A DNA stretch of 64,000 nt from Bacteriovoracaceae bacterium (GCA_013141065.1 JABFRR010000015.1:1-64000), one strand, 5' to 3'. Shown: positions 56,552 to 64,000, numbered from the stretch's first letter. Numbers and translations are program-made. The notes: a model not told the origin generated them from the sequence alone.

Positions 56552-57641
56552 CTGCTCATGATTTAATTTTCTAGTAAAAATTATTTGGCCTATTGTTATG
56601 GCCGTACTATTATACTTTTCATGTATAAATTTCTTAACAAAGACCAAAGACAGGAACTACTTGACGAGCTACAAATTGAGCGTTCAAAAAGATACGCTGA
56701 TAGGATTCGGGTTATTTTACTCTTAGATGATAATCAGACGTACAAAGATATTTCTAAATTTTTATTTCTCGATGAAGGATCCATTGCCAATTACAGAAAA
56801 CGCTATATGGAAGGTGGAATCGAAGGCCTAATTCTGGATGAATACAGCACCAAAAGAACAAAGTTAAATCTTGTTGAAGAATTTCAACTTGCCAATGAAC
56901 TTGACGATAGAATCTTTGCTTCAACTAAAGAAGTTGTTAATCATATTTTTAAAAATATAAAGTAAAATTCTCTATTAGTGGCTGCAACAACCTTCTTCAC
57001 CGGCTTGATTTTCGTTCAAAAGCAAAAGGCGTACCTGGTAAAGCAAAGAAAAAGACCAAGAAGAATTTATAGAAAAATACAATTCTCTCAAAGGAAAAGG
57101 AAAGATTTACTTTGGCGATGCAACTCATCCACTTCATAATACAATCCTTTCTGCTGGGTGGATTAGAAAAGGCGAAAGAAAAGAAGTTTTCACCAATTCA
57201 GGTCGAAATCGCGTCAATGTCTTCGGGGCAATTTCTATTGACGACTTAGATATCGTAACTCGTAGCTACGATACAATAAATCAAATCTCAGTATGTAATT
57301 TTCTAAAAGCATTAGAGAGAGAAATCCTAATGGTGAGAAAATATATTTTATTTTAGATCGTGGACCAAGCAATAAGGCATTATCCGTAAGAGAGCTGGCG
57401 AAAAAATTAAATATTGAGATAGTGTTTTTGCCCGCCTATAGTCCAAACTTGAATCCTATAGAACGTTTATGGAAATTTTTAAGAAAAAGTTTTATACAAT
57501 CAGTATTATGAAAAATTTAAAGATTTTAAATTAATTTGCGCCTCATTTTTTCGAGGAATACGAAAGTATGAATTAGAGCTTGCAACTTTAATTACTGATA
57601 ATTTTTCAGCAGTAGGCACTTGAAAACTTAACTGGCTTCAG
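56552..57641 (+). mobile_element. IS630-family insertion sequence
   Basis: The 1090-bp element is flanked by TA on both sides, the invariant target of IS630/Tc1 elements. Its ends are weakly inverted (CTG at the left, CAG at the right, with TTTTC.AGT further in). Removing it with one TA restores the recombinase frame exactly. Confidence 0.88.
56621..57623 (+). pseudogene. IS630-family transposase, several frameshifts
   Basis: The N-terminal helix-turn-helix part is readable (DRIRVILLLDDNQTYKDISKFLFLDEGSI, to 56965). Then in other frames come GKIYFGDATHP (Asp), YILFILDRGPSNKALSVRELA (Asp) and NLNPIERLWKFLRK (Glu), the DDE triad. Frame breaks lie near 56965, 57060, 57340 and 57505. The C terminus (ELELATLITDNFSAVGT) ends 18 nt before the element's end. 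It is not functional. Confidence 0.85.
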
Positions 57642-57913
57642 TATAACGACGATAAAAAGTTTATAGATTACTCCAAGTTTTTGCTAAATGAGAATCCAGA
57701 TTTTAATATCCGACGAAAGGTGTTGCAGAAGTTTGTGAGACGGGTTGAAATTGGCGAGAATTATGTTAAAATTTATTGGAATGTGGATAAGGCGTTTTAT
57801 TTGAACGAATTAACGATTAAGTCTAATACTGAGAGGTCGCTGGCAGATGCCGGCGACCCTCTTTTTAAACTTAAAAAAAATGTTAGGAATGTTGGTTCGA
57901 ATAGCTTTACAAT

Positions 57914-57948
57914 TGGTGCAGCCAGCTTGAGGAGTTTCGAACTGCGTG
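57914..57948. repeat. 35-bp direct repeat, left copy
   Basis: Begins TGGTGCAGCC and ends GAACTGCGTG. The same 35 bases occur in the same orientation at 59010-59044 with one difference (G to A). It lies in the last codons of the recombinase gene and just before the DUF1272 gene. Confidence 0.9.
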
Positions 57949-57961
57949 TTCAGAGTTTCAA

Positions 57962-58270
57962 TTAACGCTTTTCAGGAGGAGTATCGCCAATTGATGCCAG
58001 TAGTTGACTGTGAATAATAGAATCGAGAGGGCGATGTTTAATAATCACACTAGCTGGATCTTTTCCTAAAAAGTTATCGCCTTTCCAATTTTTCAATGGA
58101 CGAATTGGGCGAGGACAAAAACCGCCACCACAATTTGGGCAAACATTTTTTAACAGTGCCTCAACGCAACTACGACAATATGTGCACTCGTAGGAGCAAA
58201 TGAGTGCATCAGTTGATTCCGGAGGAAGTGCTTTATTGCAGTTTTCACAAGTAGGTCGTAATTCGAGCAT
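57962..58270 (-). CDS. DUF1272-family zinc-ribbon protein
   Basis: The 102-residue protein starts MLELRPTCENCNKALPPESTDALICSYECTYCRSCVEALL. The CxxC...CxxxCxxC...CPNCGG cysteine pattern matches DUF1272 (PF06906). The length is normal and there is no signal. The family is widespread, often annotated as a small metal-binding protein, with no known function. It is the last gene of the cassette on this strand, downstream of the antitoxin by 16 nt, so it may be co-transcribed with the toxin-antitoxin pair. Composition is more G+C-rich than the core of the window. Confidence 0.85.
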   Translation of the reverse strand: MLELRPTCENCNKALPPESTDALICSYECTYCRSCVEALLKNVCPNCGGGFCPRPIRPLKNWKGDNFLGKDPASVIIKHRPLDSIIHSQLLASIGDTPPEKR

Positions 58271-58286
58271 GCCTTATCTCCAGTTT

Positions 58287-58643
58287 TTATGCCGCTTCTG
58301 CCAAAGCTCTGCAAACCTTTGCAAGGCTCTCCAGTGTCGGATTGGCATTTGGTTCCATCAACTTAAATAGTGCTCGTCTTGAAATCCCAGCATCCTTATA
58401 GAAGTGATCTTTATGTACTTGCTCAAGATGCGAGAGAAGAATTTCACGAACTGCATCTGCATCGCCATCAAGCAATGCATCCGCAATCGCCTCAGAGATA
58501 AATTTTCGATTAGCAAGCTCTGAAGCTGCAGAATAATCATAAGCCTGACTGCCAACTTTCAAACGTGGTCTGGCAGAGACCTTATCCTTCGATGTATTTT
58601 TTGAGGACTTTTCTCGCTTTTTTGATGTCTGAATCTTGCCCAT
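58287..58643 (-). CDS. Antitoxin (HigA/XRE-type addiction module antidote)
   Basis: The 118-residue protein has a basic N-terminal extension (KIQTSKKREKSSKNTSKDKVSARPRLKVGS) and a C-terminal helix-turn-helix typical of the HigA-type antidotes that pair with RelE-like toxins. It contains EAIADALLDGDADAVREILLSHLEQV, then GISRRALFKLMEPNANPTLESLAKVCRALAEA. Starting at MGKIQ, it overlaps the toxin gene end by about 60 nt. It is expected to neutralise the toxin and to bind the palindrome at 58885-58912. Confidence 0.85.
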   Translation of the reverse strand: MGKIQTSKKREKSSKNTSKDKVSARPRLKVGSQAYDYSAASELANRKFISEAIADALLDGDADAVREILLSHLEQVHKDHFYKDAGISRRALFKLMEPNANPTLESLAKVCRALAEAA

Positions 58644-58896
58644 TTTTATTTCCTCCAAGGATTAATAAAATCAAATCGCCACTATCATCTTCCATGACCG
58701 AATAATAAACTCGTCGACCATTGACCCACTTTAACTCTGACAAAAAGTCACCCAAGTCTCGAATGGTTCCAAAATGCCCGTGCTCTTCGATATTGGTCAG
58801 CCGTTTGGCAATTTGCGCCTTTTCCCTGGGTCGTTGAGACTCGTACCATTCAATATATTCGGGAGTCCGTTTGAGCCTCATTCCCAAATAGTGCAC
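58582..58896 (-). CDS. RelE/HigB-type toxin (phage Gp49-like)
   Basis: The 104-residue protein (GTG start; an ATG five codons later is also possible) has the family pattern: RTPEYIEWYESQRPREKAQIAKRLTNIEEHG, then IRDLGDFLSELKWVNGRRVYYSVMEDD, then LILLILGGNKNGQDSDIKKARKVL. The conserved R near YSVM and the GGNK/GGDK motif are typical of PF05973-type toxins, which act as mRNA-cleaving or translation-blocking enzymes. It is the first gene of the operon, with the antitoxin second and overlapping. Confidence 0.88.
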   Translation of the reverse strand: MHYLGMRLKRTPEYIEWYESQRPREKAQIAKRLTNIEEHGHFGTIRDLGDFLSELKWVNGRRVYYSVMEDDSGDLILLILGGNKNGQDSDIKKARKVLKKYIEG

Positions 58897-58912
58897 TATG
58901 ATGCACTATTTG
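58885..58912. promoter_or_regulatory. Palindromic operator of the toxin-antitoxin operon
   Basis: Perfect 11-bp arms (CAAATAGTGCA and TGCACTATTTG) separated by CTATGA. The palindrome overlaps the first codons of the toxin gene. It is the natural binding site for the antitoxin and its complex with the toxin. Confidence 0.8.
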
Positions 58913-59009
58913 TCAAGAGCTTAAAACCCTACAGGCTGCCCGTAAGCTCCAGTTTGAGACCTCTGGTTGGGTCACTTGGTAAATTGCTGAATTTTCTAAG
59001 ATTGAAAAC

Positions 59010-59044
59010 TGGTGCAGCCAACTTGAGGAGTTTCGAACTGCGTG
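59010..59044. repeat. 35-bp direct repeat, right copy
   Basis: Same orientation as 57914-57948 with one substitution. The 1061 bp between the two copies contain the DUF1272 gene and the toxin-antitoxin pair. The two copies continue into unrelated sequence on both sides. Confidence 0.9.
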
Positions 59045-59082
59045 CTTGGGATATGCGATTTAAGAATATCGGCAAAAGATGC

Positions 59083-59310
59083 CTACACTGATGCTCTGAA
59101 AATGACAGACGAAAGTAGTTTTTCGACGACAGTGACATTCACTTCAGGAGGCGTTGACGTCTCTTCATCATTGCGAGAGTTGTAAAGAATTTGTCCTCGT
59201 AAATCTTCGACGATTTCCAAGAGCTGCTCATTGGTCAATGAAACAGGAACGGAAACAGAAATTTCCTTTGGGAGGTCAGATATTTTGATGCTAAGCGATT
59301 CAAATTCCAT
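59083..59310 (-). CDS. Small hypothetical protein
   Basis: The 75-residue product is acidic with a central helix EQLLEIVEDLRGQILYNSRNDEET and beta-like ends. There is no signal peptide and no recognised domain. It is divergent from the AbiGi-like gene with only about 40 bp between the starts, so the two share a promoter region. The pair could act together, for instance as small regulator plus effector, but nothing in the sequence shows it. Confidence 0.5.
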   Translation of the reverse strand: MEFESLSIKISDLPKEISVSVPVSLTNEQLLEIVEDLRGQILYNSRNDEETSTPPEVNVTVVEKLLSSVIFRASV

Positions 59311-59352
59311 TAGCCAAATTTATAACAATTATGCGATTATTTGTCAATATCT

Positions 59353-60060
59353 ATGCGAAATATTGAGAGAACTATAGACGAGGTGAGGGGTCTTCGAGGC
59401 GATTTATCGACTTGGCTCGTGCATTTAACCAAAGGTAACTTTTTCCTACAAAATGGAGTCAGAACTCATTTTACGCCTGAGGATTGCTTAATCAGCATCC
59501 TAAATTCGGACACTATTCATGCGGTGAGCGAAGTTGGTCAGTTCAATTACAAGTCCTGGTATCGAAATGTCCAACCTGGAGACCTCAAGGCGGTTTGCTT
59601 TACCGAAACTCCTGTCAGTGAAATTTTCCTTTTTGTGGGAATTAAGAATAAACCTCTCAAATTTTCAAGCTATGGTTTAGTTTACGACAGGGAGGAACTG
59701 ACCCAACCTCCCATTTTTGCTGCACCTGTTCTATATTTCAGTCAACCTGGTGGTAGCCAACATTTTTTGAATCAGTTCAACAAGCTTGAGCAGCAACACT
59801 ATACAAGCCTGAAAGACATTCTCTATCTCTTTGATAAATTCGGAAAGACATACGCTGGCAAAGACTACAATTTTATGTGGGAACGAGAATGGCGAATCAA
59901 AAGTGACTTTGCGGGAGCGAAAACCCGAGCAAAGTTTGGTCTGTGCCCTGAACATAAAATTGATTTTTTCGAGGCAAGTTTTCCGGAGCTTCCCTTCGTC
60001 GATCCGTTCTTCAACCCAAGGCAAATTGAGACGAAATTAAAAGCGCGCGGAGTGATTTAA
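59353..60060 (+). CDS. AbiGi/DUF2971-like protein, possible phage-defence factor
   Basis: The 235-residue product resembles AbiGi/DUF2971-type proteins: STWLVHLTKG, then a segment with LISILNSDTIHAV, KAVCFTETPVSEIF, YGLVYDREEL, and near the end WEREWRIKSDFAGA. In these families an Arg/Glu-rich surface and WEREWR-type motifs recur in proteins found next to abortive-infection loci. No enzyme motif is certain. It sits beside a toxin-antitoxin cassette and an XRE regulator, typical of a defence patch. The start is the second in-frame codon set (ATG), which gives no N-terminal extension. Confidence 0.55.
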   Translation: MRNIERTIDEVRGLRGDLSTWLVHLTKGNFFLQNGVRTHFTPEDCLISILNSDTIHAVSEVGQFNYKSWYRNVQPGDLKAVCFTETPVSEIFLFVGIKNKPLKFSSYGLVYDREELTQPPIFAAPVLYFSQPGGSQHFLNQFNKLEQQHYTSLKDILYLFDKFGKTYAGKDYNFMWEREWRIKSDFAGAKTRAKFGLCPEHKIDFFEASFPELPFVDPFFNPRQIETKLKARGVI

Positions 60061-60078
60061 TCTGGGTGAATAGACTTT

Positions 60079-60330
60079 TTAAAAATCCTGCAGAAGTTCG
60101 CTAGGCGACAAACCCAGAGCTGCAGATAATTTTAAAATAGTTGTAAGCTTTGGGTCAGTCTGACCGTTTATTAAATAATTCAGATTGGATCTTGATATAC
60201 ATTCGTCGCCATGTTCTAGCCAAAACTCATAGGGAGAAGCATAGCCATTCAATTGGATGAGACTTCTAATTCTCACGCCTAGGCTCAAAAGGTCCTTTTT
60301 ATCACTGTTGGTTCTTTTTTTTGCTTCCAA
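60079..60330 (-). CDS. XRE-family transcriptional regulator
   Basis: The 83-residue product (TTG start) contains one helix-turn-helix: SLGVRIRSLIQLNGYASPYEFWLEHGDECISRSNLNYLINGQTDPKLTTILKLSAALGLSPSELL. The region is a compact Cro/C1-type domain with an inserted acidic loop. It is convergent with the AbiGi-like gene. Upstream in the same frame lies a 21-codon piece that stops at TAA, separated from the TTG by one codon. This gene may therefore be either a re-initiated or a truncated product. A regulator of the neighbouring locus is the natural reading. Confidence 0.75.
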   Translation of the reverse strand: MEAKKRTNSDKKDLLSLGVRIRSLIQLNGYASPYEFWLEHGDECISRSNLNYLINGQTDPKLTTILKLSAALGLSPSELLQDF

Positions 60331-60333
60331 TAA

Positions 60334-60399
60334 TTATTCACTTTCGTCCTCCAAAGTGTACGAAATTGAAACAGCTCGTGCGTCCACTGAGGTGGACAT
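60334..60399 (-). other. 21-codon leader or broken 5' end of the XRE gene
   Basis: An ATG preceded by AAGGAG opens a frame of 21 codons (MSTSVDARAVSISYTLEDESE), ends in TAA, and is followed one codon later by the TTG of the XRE gene in the same frame. A perfect palindrome (GTCCAC, TGAG, GTGGAC) at 60382-60397 lies inside it. This is either a leader peptide with translational coupling or the 5' end of a gene that acquired a stop. Confidence 0.5.
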
Positions 60400-60603
60400 A
60401 GCTCCTTAGATTTTTAAGGCTTTTTCTAAGGTCTTATCGACCTTGAATCTGTCTAAAGCTGATACATTAATGCGGCGAGCTAGCCGTACCAGCTAAACAA
60501 AATGACCTTAAGTTTTCCTGTGTATTTGCCGATCCTTATACTGTTGTCGTTCACCGCAATGGACATCAAAATTAATATTTGAAGCAGCATAGGAGATACG
60601 GCA

Positions 60604-63600
60604 GTGCACACATTGAAAATAAAATATTGCCTGCTCCCATTGTTTATAATTGCACTTTGCTCATGCGGTGGAGGTGGAAGCGGTGGTGGCAGCGGAGGAG
60701 GTGGATCTACTAGTCCAAGCCTTACTCCCGTAGTTAGCAACTCAGCGAAGCAGGACATTAGTTATGCCATTGATCTTTCATCGGCAAGTGTACCGGTGAC
60801 TTCAGTCTCCATTTCAAATGGACCGACCTGGCTTACATTCAACTCAACGACAAAGAAAATTGAAGGAACTCCAACAACTGCGGCGACATTCAATAGCATG
60901 ACGTTTGATGCGACTTTTAGTGATGGATCTACAAAGTCCTACGGACCTTATTCATTAGTCATCACTGATGATCCTCTAAAGCAATACCAGTGGAATCTGA
61001 AAAACTCAGGACAAAGTGGCTTTTCAAGTTCGACGGGAACTTCGGGAATGGATATTAACGTTGAGCCTGCCCACTCAAGCGGAGTTGTTGGGAGTTCATC
61101 AATATGGCTAGTTGTTTCAGATGGGCGGATTGATCTAAATCACGAAGACTTGACTGATAATTCGGATTTGACGCTATCTCGGAATTATACTCTGGCTAGT
61201 CCTTACATAGGAAATCCGACTTCGTCTGATGACGACGATTATCACGGAACCGCAGTAGCCTCTATTATGGCTTCGGTCGGTTGGAACAATAAAGGAATTC
61301 GCGGAGTATGCCCTTCGTGCAAACTTATTGGCTATAACTTCATTGATAGCGACCAGACCGTGTCGAAGCAAATCTCGCAGGCGTCCTCGTCCGCTGTTTA
61401 CGCATACAATTACAGTTATGGATCTGGAACCTGTCAGTTTGCGCCGGTTGACTCAAGCTATATCAGCCAGGTTCGCTCAACTACATTGAACGGCAGATCA
61501 TCCAAAGGATCGCTTTTCGTGACATCTGCAGGGAATGACTATTCCGGCAATGGCGGCGGCAGTTGTAACTTTACCTATCTGGGCAATAGCAATCTAGACC
61601 AATCAAAAAGCTATCCTTACTTCATCGTAGCTGCGGCAGTTGATGCACAAGGTTTCGCAGCAACTTACTCAACTCCAGGCGCAAATCTTTGGGTAAGCGC
61701 TCCTGGCGGTGAAGGTGGGCAAACAAAACCTGGATTGTTCGCTACCGATATTGAAGGCTGCACAAAAGGTCATTCCAAAACGGGAGCCAGTGAAAATCAG
61801 TTCGAGTCGAACTCAAATAGCATGAATGCTAATTGCAAATATACTTCAACCGCTACTGGGACATCCTTTGCGTCGCCTACGGTAGCTGGTCTTGTAGGAT
61901 TGCTTTTTTCCGCAAATTCATCTCTCACTTGGCGTGATGTGAAACATATTTTAGCTTCGACATCAAAACAGGTGCAGCCTTCTTCGGGAACCACAGCCCA
62001 CCCACTAGGTTACAATTTATCAGGACATACCTATCAGCAAGGATGGGTGACAAACACTGCAGGGTACAAATTCCATAACTGGTATGGCTTCGGGTTGATA
62101 GATGCAGGTGCTGCCGTCGCTATGTCCAAAAACTACTCAAGCACCTTAGGCACACTTACCATTACTGAAGATCCCAAATCATATGCGCCATTATATTCCC
62201 AAACAGGCTTATCTATTCCTATACCCGACAACTCCGCAACAGGTGCTTCCAACCAAATATATGTCCGCCACAATTTAAAGGTTGAGGCTCTTCAGATCAC
62301 TCTGAACATTGATCATACCGCTAGCAGTGACTTGGGAGTCGAGTTAACTTCGCCGTCTGGTACAAAAAGTATTTTAATGAATATTAACTCAGGGATAACA
62401 ACAACCAGCATAGCCAATGTCACACTTCTTTCGAATGCGTTCTATGGTGAAACTAGTCTGGGTAACTGGACTTTGAAGGTTGTAGATGGTGCCGCTGCAG
62501 ACACAGGTACTATAAAATCGTGGTCCATAAAAGCCTGGGGTGGAAAGGTGTCTAATACTGGAGATGCTATCCCCCCAAACCCGATAACTTCCATGACGGG
62601 TCCAAACTATTTTATGTCTTTGTCTGCGTCCCCCAAATTTAGTTGGACTGCAAGCAGCTCAGGGGACCTACTTCGTTATGAGTATTGTGTGGGCACATCA
62701 ACTACGGACTGTTCCCTATATAGCTGGACAGGCGCCTCAATTGCTACGACTGCACAGGCAGCAGGAATGTTTCTAACTGTGGGCAATACATATTTTTTTA
62801 ATGTCCGCGCGATAGATTCGTCAGAAAATATATCGACAGCAGTTTCTCGTTCATGGATTAACGACGACGGAGGAACTTGGACACTAACTTCGACAACAAA
62901 TGCACCAAGTCCTAAATTATGGTCATCAGCAGTCTGGTCTGGCACCGAGGCAATCATCGTGGGTGGATTTAATAGCAGCTTTATTTACGAAACTCATCGC
63001 TATAACAAATCAACAAATACCTGGACAGTTGGAGCAGCGCCTCCGACTTATTTTTCAGATTATGCTTCAGTATGGACCGGCACGGAAATGTTAAATTGGT
63101 CTAGTGATAATTTCAGTGTTTCTGCTCTGAAGGTGTACAATCCAACTTCAAATACCTGGAGCGTAGCTACAAATACAGGAAGCCCAAATAACTACAACGA
63201 TGCCTCAATGGTATGGACCGGTTCTCTTGCGATTGTCTGGGGTGGGGGCTTCTATAGTAATACCGGGTCTCGCTACAACAGGTCAGGTAATTCTTGGTCA
63301 ACTACATCAACAACGAGTGTGCCCACAGCACGAAATGGTCAATCATCAGTTTGGACTGGAACTCAAATGATTGTTTGGGGAGGTTTAATCGGCAGTAGTA
63401 ATGAAACTAACACTGGCGGAAAATACAACCCTTCGACCAACACATGGTCAAGTGTTTCGACCGTCAATGCGCCGACCAGTCGATATGATCATGGCGCTGT
63501 ATGGACAGGAACTGAAATGATAATATGGGGTGGATATTCTGGAGAGATGGATGGTGGTAGATACAACCCGTCTACAGATACTTGGACTCCGATCTCTACC

Positions 63601-63840
63601 GTCGGTGCGCCATCGGGATGTGAAAAAAACGCAGTTTGGTCAGGAAGTAAGCTGTTTGTAGCTGGCTGCAACTCTGGCTATGGAGCGATGTATGATGTAA
63701 GTTCCGATACATGGCAACTTATCAAGCCGCCATCAACAGTGCGTCCGTCATTCGGACAAGTTTTAATGTGGGTTGGCGACAGACTTTTACTGTGGGGCGG
63801 AGATACCTACACAAGCGCAGGAGCAACATATGTACCTTAA
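60604..63840 (+). CDS. Subtilisin-like serine peptidase lipoprotein with P-domain and Kelch-like repeats
   Basis: The GTG start follows AGGAGA. The 1078-residue product has a lipobox (LCSC, residue 18-21) and a Gly/Ser linker. It continues with an Ig-like putative prodomain (PTWLTFNSTTKKIEGTP) and an S8 catalytic domain: Asp in VVSDGRIDLNHEDL, His in DDDYHGTAVASI, Ser in GTSFASPTVAG. A kexin P-domain follows (LNIDHTASSDLGVELTSPSGT ... GNWTLKVVDGAAADTGTIKSW), and six or so Kelch-like repeats (AVWTGTEMIIWGGY). It is lipid-anchored at the surface. In predatory bacteria such enzymes could degrade prey envelope or host proteins, an inference from context. Confidence 0.9.
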   Translation: MHTLKIKYCLLPLFIIALCSCGGGGSGGGSGGGGSTSPSLTPVVSNSAKQDISYAIDLSSASVPVTSVSISNGPTWLTFNSTTKKIEGTPTTAATFNSMTFDATFSDGSTKSYGPYSLVITDDPLKQYQWNLKNSGQSGFSSSTGTSGMDINVEPAHSSGVVGSSSIWLVVSDGRIDLNHEDLTDNSDLTLSRNYTLASPYIGNPTSSDDDDYHGTAVASIMASVGWNNKGIRGVCPSCKLIGYNFIDSDQTVSKQISQASSSAVYAYNYSYGSGTCQFAPVDSSYISQVRSTTLNGRSSKGSLFVTSAGNDYSGNGGGSCNFTYLGNSNLDQSKSYPYFIVAAAVDAQGFAATYSTPGANLWVSAPGGEGGQTKPGLFATDIEGCTKGHSKTGASENQFESNSNSMNANCKYTSTATGTSFASPTVAGLVGLLFSANSSLTWRDVKHILASTSKQVQPSSGTTAHPLGYNLSGHTYQQGWVTNTAGYKFHNWYGFGLIDAGAAVAMSKNYSSTLGTLTITEDPKSYAPLYSQTGLSIPIPDNSATGASNQIYVRHNLKVEALQITLNIDHTASSDLGVELTSPSGTKSILMNINSGITTTSIANVTLLSNAFYGETSLGNWTLKVVDGAAADTGTIKSWSIKAWGGKVSNTGDAIPPNPITSMTGPNYFMSLSASPKFSWTASSSGDLLRYEYCVGTSTTDCSLYSWTGASIATTAQAAGMFLTVGNTYFFNVRAIDSSENISTAVSRSWINDDGGTWTLTSTTNAPSPKLWSSAVWSGTEAIIVGGFNSSFIYETHRYNKSTNTWTVGAAPPTYFSDYASVWTGTEMLNWSSDNFSVSALKVYNPTSNTWSVATNTGSPNNYNDASMVWTGSLAIVWGGGFYSNTGSRYNRSGNSWSTTSTTSVPTARNGQSSVWTGTQMIVWGGLIGSSNETNTGGKYNPSTNTWSSVSTVNAPTSRYDHGAVWTGTEMIIWGGYSGEMDGGRYNPSTDTWTPISTVGAPSGCEKNAVWSGSKLFVAGCNSGYGAMYDVSSDTWQLIKPPSTVRPSFGQVLMWVGDRLLLWGGDTYTSAGATYVP

Positions 63841-63852
63841 ACGGACCAATCC

Positions 63853-64000
63853 ATGAAAAAACTATCAGCTATTTTATCACTTTTAGCTATTGGAATTTTC
63901 TTTTTTCTAAAAAATCAAGAAAAGCCAGATCTCGCTGGAGGAGCAATCTCCGAGAGACAAATTTCATCGGCGCCGAATAGCGAACCTCAACAAGAAGTTT
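63853..64000 (+). CDS. Exported or membrane-anchored protein, 5' part (runs off window)
   Basis: The ATG lies 12 nt after the subtilisin gene's stop. The 49 visible codons give an N-terminal hydrophobic segment (LSAILSLLAIGIFFFL) and then a polar, Pro/Gln-rich linker (ISSAPNSEPQQEV). It is probably a signal-anchor or exported protein and likely belongs to the same operon as the peptidase. Nothing more can be said before the window ends. Confidence 0.6.
   Translation, partial: MKKLSAILSLLAIGIFFFLKNQEKPDLAGGAISERQISSAPNSEPQQEV

Larger units (their letters stand above)
55155..57965 (+). pseudogene. Large serine recombinase, nonsense mutation plus IS630 insertion
   Basis: The catalytic domain is intact in the first 197 codons: IALYVRVSSEEQAENPEGSIKSQEQRL (catalytic Ser in RVSSEEQ), DAGISAKNMNRPKL, ELSRLSRNMRDFI. 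In-frame TAA at 55746 then interrupts it where AAA (Lys) is expected. The recombinase domain and zinc ribbon (CMTCGDFMSG ... C) follow, then a coiled coil. IS630 enters at codon LVNL-Y. After removing it with one TA, the frame continues YNDDKKFIDYSKFLLNENP to the end. The intact enzyme would be over 500 residues and would integrate a mobile element. It is now inactive. Confidence 0.9.

Noticed and set aside
57914..59044. 35-bp direct repeats as the 3' end of a tRNA gene (attB-like)
   Set aside because: The complement ends in a CCA-like sequence with TTCGAAA nearby, but the T-stem does not pair and the spacing is wrong. No tRNA can be folded from it.
1..64000. CRISPR arrays
   Set aside because: No run of three or more regularly spaced direct repeats with unique spacers was seen. 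The closest, the 11-bp TGTAAC repeats, have no room for spacers.

Overview
The window is low-G+C bacterial DNA with many secreted lipoproteins and outer-membrane proteins. The best guess is a member of the Bdellovibrionota (Bdellovibrio and like organisms, perhaps the Bacteriovorax side). This is an inference from gene content: a TIGR02147-type regulator next to a secreted protein gene, a cytoplasmic chemoreceptor with a CZB domain, HemJ, multihaem-like lipoproteins, several secreted peptidases, and A+T-rich codon use. No rRNA, tRNA or CRISPR array was recognised.

Layout. 1-2.5 kb: two adjacent decayed ISAs1 elements beside a truncated TolC-like gene. 3.2-18.8 kb: mostly intact chromosome, with msrB-hemJ, a histidine phosphatase, surface lipoproteins, a two-CxxCH lipoprotein, an LpoB-like/COG3014/LPP20-like envelope cluster, a thioredoxin and a chemoreceptor. 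One clean transposon (8-bp target duplication) sits at the 5' end of a decayed TPR/winged-helix regulator. 19.2-25.4 kb: a decayed helD-like helicase, a lipoprotein gene split by ISAzo13, and dbpA. 26.4-52.6 kb: a region shaped by two inverted IS66 copies. Their 8-bp target duplications are swapped between copies, which is the signature of a roughly 22-kb inversion. Inside it lie an intact IS5, a TPR/peptidase-like protein, two different toxin-antitoxin modules that each end in the same 202-bp unit, an IS4 element carrying a nested second ISAzo13, a hydrolase/regulator pair with phased operator repeats, an S41 peptidase, a chimeric GNAT/Tim44-like gene and a putative secreted glutamine deamidase. 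52.8-57.9 kb: what looks like a decayed integrative element, with a replication-relaxation-type protein, a large imperfect inverted repeat at a sharp strand-composition switch, and a large serine recombinase broken by a nonsense codon and by IS630. 57.9-60.3 kb: a more G+C-rich accessory patch with a RelE/HigA-type module and a DUF1272 protein between 35-bp direct repeats, then an AbiGi/DUF2971-like gene and an XRE regulator. 60.6 kb to the end: a 1078-residue subtilisin/P-domain/Kelch lipoprotein and the start of another exported protein.

Most transposase genes here are frameshifted, often at A/T runs. Several interrupted genes can be rejoined in frame at the exact target duplication, which fixes the insertion sites: ISAzo13 in a lipoprotein, ISAzo13 in IS4, IS630 in the recombinase, and the two IS66 copies in a metallopeptidase/barrel gene and in a transposase. 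The most promising unexplained structures are the shared 202-bp unit behind unrelated toxin-antitoxin modules, the 35-bp-bounded cassette, and the palindrome/skew switch next to the relaxation-type gene.
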